A stretch of 64,000 nt of DNA from Corylus avellana (taxonomy: Eukaryota; Streptophyta; Magnoliopsida; Fagales; Betulaceae). This document shows, in pieces, positions 36,165-48,665 of the stretch (positions are counted from its first letter, which is position 1; the number at the start of each line of letters is the position of its first letter). The stretch is from contig NC_081544.1 of the NCBI RefSeq assembly GCF_901000735.1, positions 27,088,095 through 27,152,094 of the forward strand. The letters run 5' to 3'. A program made the translations under genes and the position numbers. Under the pieces are notes generated by a model that worked only from the letters and a program-made list of their open reading frames with translations, had not been told where the DNA came from and did not search any database.

Positions 36165-36402
36165 TAATGGGAGAGAAAGAATTGACCGAAGCTTTAAAAA
36201 TAGTGAGAGGACGGTGGCGAAGTTAAAGGCCCTCTTATTCAATACCCTTTTTTCAGTGGATGGTTGCCCATGATTGTTTTCATATTTCTAGTTTTTATAA
36301 CTTTTTTTTAATCTTTTTTTCTCTTTCTGGTTAGGTTTTTCTCTTGTATACTTCTTGTGTACTTGACTGCATCCTTTTGGTTTTTAATGAATAAGATAAG
36401 AA
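36165..36402 (+). mobile_element. LINE 3' end in lipase intron
   Basis: A frame reading RSFKNSERTVAKLKALLFNTL then a stop resembles the last residues of plant L1-type ORF2 proteins. It is followed by the conserved 3' end CTTGTATACTTCTTGTGTACTTG and a TTTTTAATGAATAAGATAAG tail. It lies where the lipase nucleophile exon would be expected, so it may be linked to that exon's loss. Confidence 0.65.
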
Positions 36403-37793
36403 TCATTTGTCTTTGTGAACATAAGTAATATTATACAGAATGAGTCGATAATAATAAAATAAAACATTTACTTAAGAGAGACTTATATAAAGACCACCCA
36501 CGATACACACCAAAGAAGTGTTGGGTGAAGACAAGCTTGGTTGGGTTCTTTCCAAGAGATGCTTCTTCGATGTTTGATCTTTCTACAATGTTTTTCTTCC
36601 CCATGCTAGTATTCCGTTTCCTTGGAGGAGTACTTGGTGGAATAAGGTTCCCATTAGAGTGTCAATATTTGCTTCGTCAAACGCTTTAGGGAAAATCCTC
36701 ACCGTGAATAACATAAGAAAGCGACATGTCATAGTGGTATGTTAAATGGTTTATATTTTTACAATATAAACCATTTAACATATTTCTCTCATGCAACATA
36801 AAGATGTTAGCTTTACGCTCAGAATAAGTTGAAAAAGAGAACAACTTACATACAACCAATTGCAAGTTTAATTAGAGAAATTATCCTTGTCCTGACCGAA
36901 TCATATGCACTTAGAAAACCACTGTGAACCTGAAATAATTAAACCACCATCACTTATACTAAAGTAAACAACAGGCGTAAACACTTGGTGCATCTGATGA
37001 ATAATTAACACAATTCAATCTACCATTCATTTACATACTTGAATTTCTTGCTTGAAGTCTCCACCTATCCTTTCAGGATTTAGCCTGCATATGTGATATA
37101 AGAATCCGCGTAAGAAAACATAGATAATAGGTGATACTTTTCATGGAATTACCTCAACAACAAAAAAAATTGTCAGATAAATCAATCAGAAGCCTCAATG
37201 CTAGGGTAACATTATTACAAAAAAAAAAAAAAAAGTTTGTTTGATATGACAAAAAAAAAAAGATGATTCTGGTAGGAAGAAGCACAACAAGATGTGTTTT
37301 CTGCTCTAAATATAACAAGTATTGTTCAGCTAATGACAATACCGCAATGGGCAATCTCTCAATTGCAGCCCACATTCACCAATGTAGTAAGGGCACTGTT
37401 TTCAAGAAATGCAGACAATAAAACTAGATACATTGACAGAGAAAGGCTCTTAAAAGGAACAAAATTAACAAACCACTTAACAAGTTGTAGCCTGGGTAGA
37501 TAATATATTACCCAGCAGGAACAAGCATCAGATCAGTTCTCAAGTCCTTCCATCGTGCCTGGAAAAATAAGTAAATGAGCAATTTGAACTGAGAGCCAAA
37601 TAACCCAACTCCACTGAGGAGAACAACGGGATATAACCTACTTGTTCTGTTCCTCTGAAAGCGACTACTAATCTTCTCCTTGCAGAATCACGCCAAATAG
37701 CAACCTGCAACCCCTATATTTTAGTGATTTACAATATACATTTCTTAAATTCAAATGATGAAATTTCACTACTTATTAGGGTTGAGGTAACAT

Positions 37794-37860
37794 TACTTTC
37801 AGTGTACTTTGGGGCGCCTTACGCTTTTAATAAAGTCTGTTGATTACTTATCAAAAAAAA
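37794..37860 (+). mobile_element. 67-bp LINE tail insertion
   Basis: It contains GGGGCGCCTTACGCTTTTAA and ATTACTTATCAAAAAAAA, the 3' end of an L1-type LINE. It is flanked by perfect 15-bp duplications GGGTTGAGGTAACAT (37779-37793 and 37861-37875). Confidence 0.85.
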
Positions 37861-39126
37861 GGGTTGAGGTAACATAATCCATTCTATTGAGTTCAGAGAA
37901 ATATTACAAGAAAAGTGAACTCCCTGCTGAGGAATAAAAGCTCACCTGTGTGTCTGTGGATGCATTGTCTAAGAAACATATTTTCTCAAACTCAGACTTA
38001 ATAAAACTAGGATGGCCCAGTGAAGTGGCAAGCATTGCCCAAGCTTCCATGGCACTTTCTGCAGTTAAAAAAAGTGCTTTCATCTCCTCAGCTCTCTTTT
38101 CATCCACCACTGACCCATTGCTTGAGCTGGAAAGCTTCTCACTTTCGGAATATCCTACTTCATTATTATCTTCCAGTTTGGTAAAAGCCTCTTCTTTTGT
38201 TTCACTCTTTCCTTGAGGACGTCCATCCTTCTTTAATTGAGAAACTGTTGCATTAAGAAGCATTAATGCCCCTAAAACAGAATCAGTTTGCCTCGTTATA
38301 TCCTGTGTCAATTTTTTAATATCTGGTATTGAAGACTGAATTGCGCTAATGCCAAGTGAGCCAATTTTTTTATCAATCTCACTATCTGGACCTTCTGAAG
38401 TTGCAAGCCCTGATTCAATATAACCTGCTTCGGCAATTTTTTGTGACTGTAAGCCAATTCTACTTAATAAGTCAAATCCATCCCACTTTAGTGTCTCAGG
38501 AACAGAGATACCAAGTTTCTGAACAACATTTTGATTGATAACATCAGCAAAGTCCCTCCAAAAAAGTTTATCTGAATGCACCGAATTGCCAACTGGAGTC
38601 ACTGGTTCCAAGGCATCTCCATTCTCCATACCACCATTATCTGCACGAAAATCCTCTAATTTGCTCTCTTCGTTGTAGCCTGTGCCATTAAAAGATCCTT
38701 CTGAATCGTTATCCATTTGTGAAGCCATGTCTGACACGATAGAATCATTTACTTTCCCCAGTTCTCCTGAGTCATACTTGTCAATACTTGAAAACTGACC
38801 CTTCCAAAGCTTTGCGTCATTGAATGCCTTCAATTGCCCAAAAGCATATTTTACGAACTGACTTGCTTGTACAGACTCAGAGCCCACAACCATTTTCAGA
38901 GCAGACTCAAAACCTTGTTTCCGAAGAAATTCCAGAACAAAAGGGACCTTCCACCATTTTTTATCCTCATCAATTTCATCAAAAGTTTTGTACTTAACCT
39001 GAAACCTCACCATTATCAAGGATAAGCTAGAGAAATATTAAGTAAAGTTTACGGGGTCACAAAAACAGCAGATGAAGGTTAAAAAGTAAGATCAACAAAG
39101 AAGATCCTCATTCAGCATTTAATTAT

Positions 39127-39790
39127 ATGGTAAGTAAAATAATTGTTTTGATAAGACCGAGCTTGAAGAAGTTCCAAAAATGTTTGGAAATCTCCTCCTG
39201 CATGGGGTTTTCTTTGGCGGGGTTTTTCAGGCCAAGTCCCACAGTGCAGGTTAATTCTCATCCCTCACCTGAAGTGTTGGTTGCTTCATCATCGGCTCTA
39301 GTTGTAAAGGAAGATGGGGTGGAAGGAGTTTTTCCCATCCCTTTGGGTGGTTGCTCCTCCGTCACTCCAGCTGCTGACAAGGGTGAGGATTTCAGGTTGA
39401 CTGGTTTGATCCAATCTCAGAAGTGGCTGGTAGGCTTTGGTCCGTCTTCAGTGATAGTTGTGTGGAATCTGGGAGACGATTTTTGGGATGGGGAGGACGG
39501 AGACTTCCCTTACCCTTTGGGTGCTTTTCCCCCCACCATGCCCTTGGATTGGGATTTGGATTGTGATAAGGATGTTTGTCCTATGGTGGGGGTCTCGTGT
39601 GAGGGGTTTAAGGATTCGACTTTGGCGCCCCTATCAGCCATTGAAGAGAAGTAAAGAGCGCGCATTCTAAGACGGTCGAAGGGAGCTATTGAACTTAGAA
39701 TGCTCCACTAACTATGACATTGCATGCACATCCTCTAGGTGTGGGAAAAGCAAGGCTCACATGTTAAGTGCTTGCGTGGGCTGATTCAAC
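39127..39790 (+). mobile_element. LINE ORF1 remnant in lipase intron
   Basis: An open frame of 175 codons ends at 39654. After a stop and in another reading, GRRELLNLECSTNYD and SSRCGKSKA follow, a pattern typical of the C-terminus of plant L1 ORF1 just before ORF2. There is no reverse transcriptase here. Assignment is from remembered family patterns. Confidence 0.5.
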
Positions 39791-40157
39791 TTAAGCTTAT
39801 TCATCCACAACAACCAAGAATATGCCTGGAAATCTATCCTCCAATGCAGCATAAACACAGCAATTATCGTACCAGAATTGAACCACCATCACCAACCCCC
39901 CCCATCTTGAAACAAACAAATCGAGAAAATAGGTCCCACTCCTGATGTTCTCCCACAAATTCATACCATAGGGTCCTCTTACCTCTTCCGAAGTCCACTC
40001 ACCCAAGATTTTCCCATATTTCGCAACTGTGACCCACCTCCAAACCATTTCCCTAGCAATGCTTGATTAAAGGGTTTCAGTTTGTGAATAGCCAATCCAA
40101 CAGCCTTTATCTGAGACCATTTCACATTCTAATCAACTAAATGATATTTAATTCATC

Positions 40158-40176
40158 TACTAATAAAAAAAAAATT
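40158..40176 (+). mobile_element. About 18-bp LINE tail insertion
   Basis: TACTAATAAAAAAAAAAT between two copies of TGATATTTAATTCATC (40142-40157 and 40176-40191). It looks like the last bases of the same LINE tail (TACTTATnAAAA). Confidence 0.6.
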
Positions 40177-40289
40177 GATATTTAATTCATCCCTAATGCC
40201 TCCAACAAGAAATCCCTTTTGTAACTTCTCCAAACTCTTGGCTACTTAAACAGGAATATTTATAAAAAATAAAAATAAAAAAATATAAA

Positions 40290-41625
40290 ATGTAAAGTAA
40301 AAAATATTAAAAAAAAAAAACCCTCCAAATTATCAGTCATTTTCGATTTAACCCCCTAATATTTTAAAAGTGATAAAATAGTTTCTCAAACTACCAAATA
40401 ATTCAATTTGGCCACTCTGTTAGTCATTACCGTCAAATAGAATAAAAAATTTAAAACTACGTCATTTCGGTAAGGTTAAGTTACTAAAATGCCATTTTAA
40501 GAAAAAAATATATATATTTTTAAAACAAGCAAACAAAACGGCGCCGTTTTGCTTTAAATTAGGTTTCCTTATCCTTCCCGCCGTTTTGGTTAGTGGTAGG
40601 AATTAAAACAAAAATCCCCTACCACGCCGCCCAGCAGCTATTCTCCCTCGTGACAACCTGCAAATTTTTTAGGGTTCTCTTACTCAACCCATTAAACTCA
40701 AACTGCCCAACCTCCATGCGAAAGCATAAAACCTTCTCATTGCCCCCTAAAAAATTTGCAGGTTGTCGTGAGGGGATTGCTCTCTGTTTTCTCTATGGGG
40801 GTTGGGGAGAGAGGGGATTGCTCTCTGTTTTCTCTCTCTCTTTTCTCACATTTCGCTTTCTTTCTTTCTTTCTTTTCCTCCTTTTTCTTTCTCCTGTTTT
40901 GGGGTTCTTTTTGTTTTCCGGCTTTCTTTTCATCTCAAACAGGTCACACCTCCTAAATTCTCCATCTATGGCTTTCCCACTTGCTCAATGCTCTGTTTTG
41001 TGATGTTTCATTGCAGAGCACCCCAATGGCCATGGCCATTGGTAACAAAAACGGTGTCGTTGTTAGTAATGAAGTGAATATGAATCAGAAATGAAATGGG
41101 TTTCTTTCTTTAATCCTCTTCTTGGCCTCCTGCATATTTAGAAATAATATAAAGAAAATGGTTTTTGTGGTGTGAGCATGCATGCCCACAAAGAAAATTA
41201 TTTACACAAATAATTTGTGTAAATAATGGGTTGGGTAAGGGAACCCTAAAAAAATTGCAGGTTGTCGTGAGAGAGAAGAGCTGTTGGGCGGTGGGGTAGG
41301 GGATTTTTGTTTTAATTCCTACCACTAACCAAAACGGTGCTGTTTTGGTTAGGGTAAGGGAACCCTAATTTCAAGCAAAACAGCGCCATTTTGCTTGGTT
41401 GTTTTAAAAATAATATTTTTTTTTTATAAAAGGGCATTTTAGTAACTTACCCATAACAAAACAACGTTGTTTTGCATTTTCCATCCAAATTGACGGTGTA
41501 GACTAACGGAGTGGCCAAAATGCAACTGTTTGGTAGTTTGGGGGCTACTTTATCACTTTTGGAACATTAGGGAGATAAATCGAAAACAGCTGGTAGTTTG
41601 GGGGACTTTTTTATATTTTTCCCAA
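40290..41625. mobile_element. Long-TIR (MULE-like) element in lipase intron
   Basis: The left arm (about 40290-40690) and right arm (about 41215-41625) are inverted repeats: both carry CCAAACTACCAAA, GGCCACTC, GTTAGTC and further in GGTAGGAATTAAAACAAAAATC with GTCGT-rich blocks. The interior is a CT-rich stretch with a possible captured exon (TTGCAGAGCACCCCAATGG). The ends lie in A-rich DNA, so no target duplication could be fixed. No transposase. Confidence 0.7.
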
Positions 41626-41990
41626 AAATAAAAAAATAAAACCAGGAAATAAGGATAATGGGCAGAGTGCTTTTGATCAGTGTCACTCTCCCACCTCTTG
41701 AAATATACAATTCTTTTCACTTTGCTAATCTCTTCTACACCTTCAAATAGTAGCACTCCACGCCTCTTGTGCCTTAAACAACAACCCTATAGGTAATCCC
41801 AAGTAAAGACACAGGTAGTTTACCTATGTTACACCACAACACCCCTGGCAATCATCCAATGAGTGAAAGAACTTCTAAGACATGAACAAGCCTGTTTCTT
41901 CCAAGAGATCTTGATTCATATCAAATCTGATAGCAGTCAATTTTCTCTCGTAAGACTAGAATAACATCTAATTGACATGGTATGCAAATT

Positions 41991-42552
41991 TGTTAGGAGA
42001 TAAAGCGGTTACAGAGTTTTTACCAAAAGCACATTAATATATATAGTTAAACACAACTTTAGCCCAAAAGCCTAAGCTAATAGGCTAAGGTTCACTTTAG
42101 GTATATTAAGCACTCTTTTCATATTTTCTTCAATGTGGGACACAACACTCACAAGTGCACTCACAACAATCTCCCCCTCACTTGTTAGTCTCTTCACATT
42201 GACCCAACTCTCCATCGTTTGTGAGTCTTTTTACATTTCCAAGAGTATCTCAAGTCAAGAGTTGCGGATGGAAACACAACTCTAAACCCGAGTTGCGAGT
42301 GGAGACACAACTCTAAACCCGACGTGTCCAGACACCCGTCCCAGGAAGGTAACCATGGCTCTAATACCATTTGTTGGGAGATCAAGCGGTTACGGAGTTT
42401 TTACGAAGAGTACATTAATATACATAGTTGAACACAACTCTAGCCCAAAAGCCTAAGCTAATGGGCTAAGGTCCACTTTAGGTATATTAAGCACTCTTTT
42501 CTTTTATATTTTCTCAATGTGGGACACAACACTCACAAGTGCACTCACAACA
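41991..42552 (-). mobile_element. TRIM retrotransposon (terminal-repeat miniature)
   Basis: Two direct LTRs, 41991-42168 and 42372-42552, each TGTT...AACA. Read on the minus strand, the first LTR is followed by TGGTATTAGAGCC, the initiator-Met tRNA primer site (usual form TGGTATCAGAGC), and the second is preceded by the purine tract TGAGGGGGAGAT. The interior is only about 200 bases with no coding capacity. Flanking pentamers (AAATT, ATATC) do not match. Confidence 0.85.
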
Positions 42553-42778
42553 ATATCAAATCAACAGTATGCCTTTCGCACTGTAAGTCAAAAGGCACTA
42601 TGTCATCCAAATATAACCAAATATTTTAGGTTTATAAGAACTTCTTCAGCTTCTTTTTTTTTTTCTTCTTCTTCTTTTTATCCTTTTTTTTTTTTTTTTG
42701 GCCTTTTTGGCAGTATGGACCCTGATCAAACTAAGTTTGCATTCTCCTAACAATAAGAAAGGTATTTGAAAGTCCTTT

Positions 42779-42816
42779 GCGCTTTCAATGAGATTGATTT
42801 ACTTACTAAAAAAGGG
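42779..42816 (+). mobile_element. 38-bp LINE tail insertion
   Basis: GCGCTTTCAATGAGATTG then ATTTACTTACTAAAAAAGGG lies between perfect 18-bp duplications GGTATTTGAAAGTCCTTT (42761-42778 and 42817-42834). Confidence 0.85.
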
Positions 42817-45800
42817 GGTATTTGAAAGTCCTTTTGGCCCCTAGAACTGATAACTTACTGTAAATTTTCTTGTGTACCATGGAAACTTACCTCCAGCTGT
42901 ATCTTTCCACCACCACCAATTCCTTCCAACTCCACTATTATTTCATGTGAATTGCCTAGCAAAGGACATGTTTGTTGTTAGATCGTATTAGAAGGAAATT
43001 TTGCAGCCTTGCATCCAACTAACTTGCTGAACATTGGTAAGCTTGTTATCAAAGAAATTGAGTATTTTTGTTCTCGAAACAAAAGGAAAAAAAAAAAGTG
43101 TAAATATCTATAATATTTTTTAATTGTACAACAATTTCGGACAAAAATATAACTTGTCTGAAAAAAGAAAGTGTAAATATCTATAATATTTTTAATTGTT
43201 AATTGACTATTCAAGTGACTACACAACTACAATAAGGAACATAACACATTTTCTAAACATTGGGATGCACAATTCCAACCCAATTAATTAAACAATAGGC
43301 GAGATTGACAATATATTAATTCTAACCATCAACATATGCCAGTGTTAGGTTAGATTCTCACCATCACAGAGGCAATCCAGACTAATGCCTGCATTACCCA
43401 TGCGCTTATGTGGAGTAACAAGGTTTGCATCCCAAGCTGCAACCTAAATTTTTAACACCAGAAGTTAGAAGCCAAGAAGCAAAGTTGTGAAGTAACTACA
43501 CAGGTAAACTTCAACAACAATATAATCGTAAAATACATTCTTTGACTATTTAATCAAAGCCTAAACTTATAACTCATGTACACATGACATAGTTTCCCTG
43601 TGCGTGTATAATGTATTCATCAAATTTATAAAGGTGATTCATATTTCTCTAACAAGAACCACAATATGATAATGATAATGATAATGAGGGTGATTATGAC
43701 CGTTACGAAATTGCAGATTTTTAATTCATATCCTGTCCCAAGTTGTATGTCTACCTTAGAAAATCCAACTCTTTAACGGGACATTACTTAATACATGGTC
43801 TTCAAAATAGAAAGTGTTTGTTTTTTTTTTCCTGGGTTGGGAGAGCCAAAATAAATAAATAAAAATTTGTTGATTACCAAAATTACCTTCCTTAATTTGA
43901 ACTCAATTAAAGCAAACAGAAAAAAGAGTATTTAGTTTTCAAAATAAATGGTAAGAGGTAACTCCCCCGTTGTTGATCATGATCAAATGCAGCAAAATTC
44001 ATATGATCACTGTCTCCTCAAAATTATATATATAAAACTCTGCTCCTCAATTGTGCAGTTCCTATTTTAATTCTACAGCATCTTATAAATTACTTCATCC
44101 AAGCAGGATCCTCAAGTTTGACCATCCCATACGCATATAAAGCGAGCAGTGAAGCTGATATTAAGACCCCCATTCTTGATGTTACGAAATATTGGATATC
44201 AGATGTAATGAACAGTCCAATAAGTCTCTGTTCAAACATGACTTCTCAAGAATAGTTGCTCCGTTTAAGCTTGAAACTTTTAACGTTATGTGAACAATAT
44301 ACAACATAGTACAAGAGACACATATGCAAACAAATAATGCAAATCTGATAAGAGGAAATTACATTCAGACATGTTAATGTCAAATTTAACCCAACATTTT
44401 AAACAAAAAATTTTAAAAATAAATAAATAAATAAAAGGCACTACTAAGCTACTCAGTAGGGATAACCACTAGCCAAATCAGTTCGTCTACCAGTGTTTGT
44501 TCAAGAAAATAGAAGTGAATTAGTAAATTACTTTTGAATAGAGGCCAAACCCGGTTTGCAAGATAGGTAATCTGAATGGAATTTAAATTATCTGATATAA
44601 AGATTTAAGATAAATTTCACAGGAAAAAACAATGGTGCAGCACTAGAATTTCGATTTTTGAAACAGTATTTTCTAGAGATGAAAAAGAAACGTAGTTTTC
44701 ATTTTTATTTGGGAACACATCAAGAATGGGTCACTTAAAAGACAGAAAAAATTTTGTCTAAGCATAACAAATACTAAAATACGTTTCTTGCATCCCTCTG
44801 AAGTTTCAGAGACGAACTATAACAAAATAACTCAATGGCATGAAATGAATAACGCAATTGCATCAAATTAAGGATGATATGGGAGATTTTCATCAGGCAA
44901 AAACAGGAATTATGTAAAACAATTCTATTACTAGGCTTCAAATATTAAGAAATGCTAAAAGAATGTATGTTTTCTATCACTTTTTATAAGGAAAAATCTT
45001 TAGATTTTGTTCCTATATGATGAATTGCTGTAATTTTGTTATTATTTTTCAAGAGAACAGCTTAAAAAAGGAAGAACTGTTACTTACGAAGAATCTTTGA
45101 TGATTTTGATAACGTAAAACTCATTCCTGTAATTCTGTCATCCTTTTTTCAGACAACCACTTAAAAGAAAGAAACACCCCACTTCTTTTGAGTGCTTACT
45201 CTGTCACCTCTAATTTTCACATGTTTAAGACAATCGCTAAAAAGAAAGGGAAAAATTATAAGAAAAAGAAGAAGAAAAATGGTGGAGAGTTAGATATGCA
45301 GTCAAGTGCATTTTATATGGGTAAATAATATTATCAATGAGCACGGATACAAACTTGGAGAAGTTTTGTTGGAGGCTGCTTGATATTAAAAGTGAAGTCT
45401 TCATTCCATGTAGGCTCTTTTGTCCTGTAATCATGTAATTGAAGATATAATCAAACGTAAGTAAGCGTTCAATCCAAAGTAATCTTCCACGACTTTCCTA
45501 CATCTGTTAAATTTGACATTAATGTCCCATGAGTTACAACTCATGAAACATGTATTTCAACTCAAGGCTCTAATTATTACAATATTCTTACACATTCGAA
45601 GGAGTGACAAATGTGAAGAGCTAGTTTGATTCTTCTGTCAGTAGTTAAGAATATACTCCCATCTACAAGTTGATTTTACAAAGCCACAAGCGCCCTTACA
45701 AATTTCTGATAAGCAATAGCAAATGAGTAAAATATAGAAATTATACAAGCTTCAAAATTCCTCCGGTTCCTTCACCATCACCAAGTGAAAGGGTAAAAAT

Positions 45801-45841
45801 TTATTTTTTTTATAAGTAATAACCAATCTTATTAAAATGAG
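45801..45841 (-). mobile_element. 41-bp LINE tail insertion, minus
   Basis: On the minus strand it reads TTTTAATAAGATTGG then TTATTACTTATAAAAAAAA. It is flanked by 11-bp duplications AGGGTAAAAAT (45790-45800 and 45842-45852). Confidence 0.75.
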
Positions 45842-46560
45842 AGGGTAAAAATATATAGCATTGAAGGAAAGCTTTTTTGACTTATAACTTACAAAAAGGT
45901 GTAATGAGGGTTTTCAAAAGATATAAAAATGAACACACGTAAATGAGAGAATATAACCGCAAAATCACACTCTCCCTTTAATTTCAGTATGAAATCACAG
46001 ATATAAAAGGAATCTAAGTAGAATAAATCAACATTAAAAATTAAATAAATAAAAATATAAAATATAAAACCTTTTTGCAACACACTGCATAAAACAGCAT
46101 ATTAGTGTGAATCATAACTTTCTAAAATCTCACCTCTGGCATTTCCCAACATTATCTAGATATTTGTCTAACTTAAATTAGACAAACTCTAGATACTATA
46201 TATGTTCGAGTGAGAAGCAATATCAGTAAAATCACATATACATACAAAAGATACAAATGCACAACATTTCAACAATATTACCAAAATTTTTTAAGCAAGG
46301 AACAGCCATGATCCATGAAGAATTATCTAAAGTTTCTTGTTTTCCAAAAATTCATAAAATATGAATAACTTACCCCCATTTGACCTTGCTTTTGGCAACC
46401 TGTCCATCCAATATTTGCATGACCACATATGGATCACTTGTTCCCTCCTCGTCCTTAAACCAACTCAAAGCACCAAATATATGAAGTGTAGGTGACAAAA
46501 ATGGGTGGTGCTACTCATGGAGGTGAAAAAAAAAAAACTACAAATATCCTCTATACATGA

Positions 46561-46622
46561 GAGGTTTTTTTTTTTTTTTTTTTTGATAGGTAATATCAAC
46601 TCAAAAGCACAAAGGGGCGCAA
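46561..46622 (-). mobile_element. LINE tail, minus strand
   Basis: On the minus strand: TTTGCGCCCCTTTGTGCTTTTGAG, then ACCTATC and a long A-run, the same LINE 3' end as at 37794. No target duplication seen. Confidence 0.65.
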
Positions 46623-47260
46623 AGAAGATAACCTACCCACGGATCCATGGCAGGTAAATCCAAACCCTTCTTTAACTTTATGAACAGTTGGCCATCATAT
46701 ATCTCACGTACAAACAACCTGCATCTTTTCAATTTCCTTCTGGTGCCTTATCCACATCAATTGGTATTATTTTGCTGACGCTAATATAATGGGGGACAAG
46801 AACGATGAGAAGTTTGGCTGCACAGTTAATGGTGTCCTGGCTAACTCATGTCTTTCATATTTATTGAGTTTTCGGTTACAATTTTTTCTCGTAATCGCAT
46901 CCTTGACAATGCAATAAACAAACATTTACATATATGAGTTCCACAGTATATCCACACTGTGAATGTATGTTTGTTTTTCTCTTTTAGTCAAAAGATAGGA
47001 CTTCTTGCATGCAGTTGGTGCATCATAACTGTGCAACTTTTTCAATTACCACTTAGTAGAATGTGTTACTTATTTAAAAGATTTGAGAAGCGATTATTTT
47101 CTGTGAAGTTCAAACTTCGGGGGATCACTGGACTGTAATTACATCTTTAGGAGCACCTTTTGCTATCTGGTTCTTAGTCCTCAGTAAATGAAGTCGGTAC
47201 TTCATTTCATCTGTTCCAATTTATTCATAACAAGTTCTCATATTACCTACTGCCGTTCAG

Positions 47261-48665
47261 GTTGGACAAAGGTGTGATTGTGTATATCTGTGACAGTCGT
47301 GGTGTTCGAGATATATATGACACAGATGGAAGCAGTGCAATAGCAGCTTCAGAACCCTTAGCCGCGCTGGTAAACTTTTGTCTATCAACAATACAACTGT
47401 GTCATGATAATCCTTAATTTGAGAGATATATTGGCAAATGTCTGCATATGCTATACACTTACGGAATTTCAGAGTCATGGTACCAAGGTTTGCTTATATT
47501 CTCAATTTCTTCTGTGTGTGTTCACTGCTCAGTAGTGGGCTACCATTTATTTTATTTTTATTTTTCTTTCTGTCTTTCTTTCCTTTTTTTAATTAAAAGA
47601 AAAAAAAAAAATCTGAAATATTATGTCTAATGGGAAAATACACTTAGCCCCTCAAACTTACATTTCTTTGGCACTTATACTTTCAAACTTTAAAAAGTGA
47701 CATTCGACCGCTTCTAACTATAACTCTATACGTGGCTTTTTTTTTTGGATAGACTCTCCCAAAATGCCCCCTTTACTGAAGTAGCTTTGCCAATAGACAA
47801 TTCCAATGCTAAGGTCAAACCTAGAATTTTACGAAGACAAGACCACACAATCCATCAACCAAAATAAAAACCCATTGTCCAAACTAAAAGCCTTATCTAC
47901 ATATCACACTTCCCAGCAGTAGGTTTCCAATTTCCATACTTTTACTATAGAATCTCGTCATGCATTTCCATTACTGTAATTAATTTCTGGATTTTTCTAG
48001 TCCCTTATTTTCAATTTTCCATTTGTATCATTTGGGTATGTGCGTTTGTGGGTTGGAACTTTATCTTCTAACCATTTAATCATCCAATTTATTGTGAAAA
48101 AGGCTGATAATACCCTCTACTGAGCTTCCATTAGGTGAACAAAGGAACCGCCAGTGCAAGTGAAATTTTAGCTGGTGCGCTGAAAGACAACAAACGTGCT
48201 ATGTTGTTTGGAAAACCCACATATGAGAAAGGGTAATGACTTTTACTTAATAAGCAAAATGTGAATGTGGTCATAAATTCCTGACGAGGCTAACATAAGT
48301 TATTTATCCCCCTCTGCAGCAAGATTCAATCGGTTTTTGAGCTATCTGATGGCTCTGGCTTGGCTGTTACTATAGCTCGTTATGAGACACCTGTTCACAC
48401 AGATATTGATAAGGTCTGTTACTGCCTCTCTCTCTCTCTATGCTTCCTTCAACTTGTCTATTTACAGGTTGATTTAATTCCTGACCATCCTTTACCCATC
48501 TCATTTCCCAAGTACGAGGAGGGATTTTGTAGCTGCCTCCAGGACCCTGCATTTGCTTGCTATGAACAGAGTCCAGTTATTTGCGAGATGACAGAATATT
48601 TGGATATTAACATTGCAAATTGCTTTGGGGAACATAACGGAATTCTTTGTAAAATGTACTTTTAA
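47261..48665 (+). pseudogene. CtpA copy C, exons 10-13 only
   Basis: Exons 47261-47369, 48135-48232, 48320-48413 and 48468-48665 keep splice sites and phase. Exons 1-9 are absent: the copy starts in intron 9 directly against the lipase gene. Changes at conserved sites include Glu to Lys and Gly to Glu around the catalytic Lys (KPTYEKG for EPTYGKG). The Gln lost in copy A is still present (KIQS). Exon 13 has the same 2-nt deletion as copy A and ends in the same aberrant tail (NGILCKMYF). Confidence 0.85.

Larger units (their letters stand above)
31765..46718 (-). pseudogene. C2-domain class-3 lipase (HIL1-like), incomplete
   Basis: Exons in coding order: 46637-46718, 46374-46453, 45355-45424, 43362-43443, 42891-42955 (C2 domain: KGLDLPAMDPW, TSDPYVVMQILDGQVAKSKVKWG-type strands, AAWDANL); 37946-38998 (351-codon linker); 37642-37704 (RRRLVVAFRGTEQ), 37512-37558 (RWKDLRTDLMLVPAG), 37039-37084, 36850-36929 (VHSGFLSAYDSVR), 34973-35054 (FGSPRVGN), 31765-31896 (HRDIIPTVPRLMGY). 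This is the layout of Arabidopsis HIL1 (At4g13550), a plastid galactolipid lipase induced by heat. Phases agree up to 36850, but no exon with the nucleophile motif GHSLGG was found in 35055-36849. The N-terminal exons are replaced at 46.73 kb by copy C, and the C-terminal exon(s) are lost in the gap. Hence I call it incomplete. A missed diverged exon is possible. Confidence 0.75.

Noticed and set aside
40593..41077. Open frames rich in Leu/Phe/Ser
   Set aside because: They sit in the CT-rich centre of the long-TIR element. Low complexity and overlapping frames argue against a gene.
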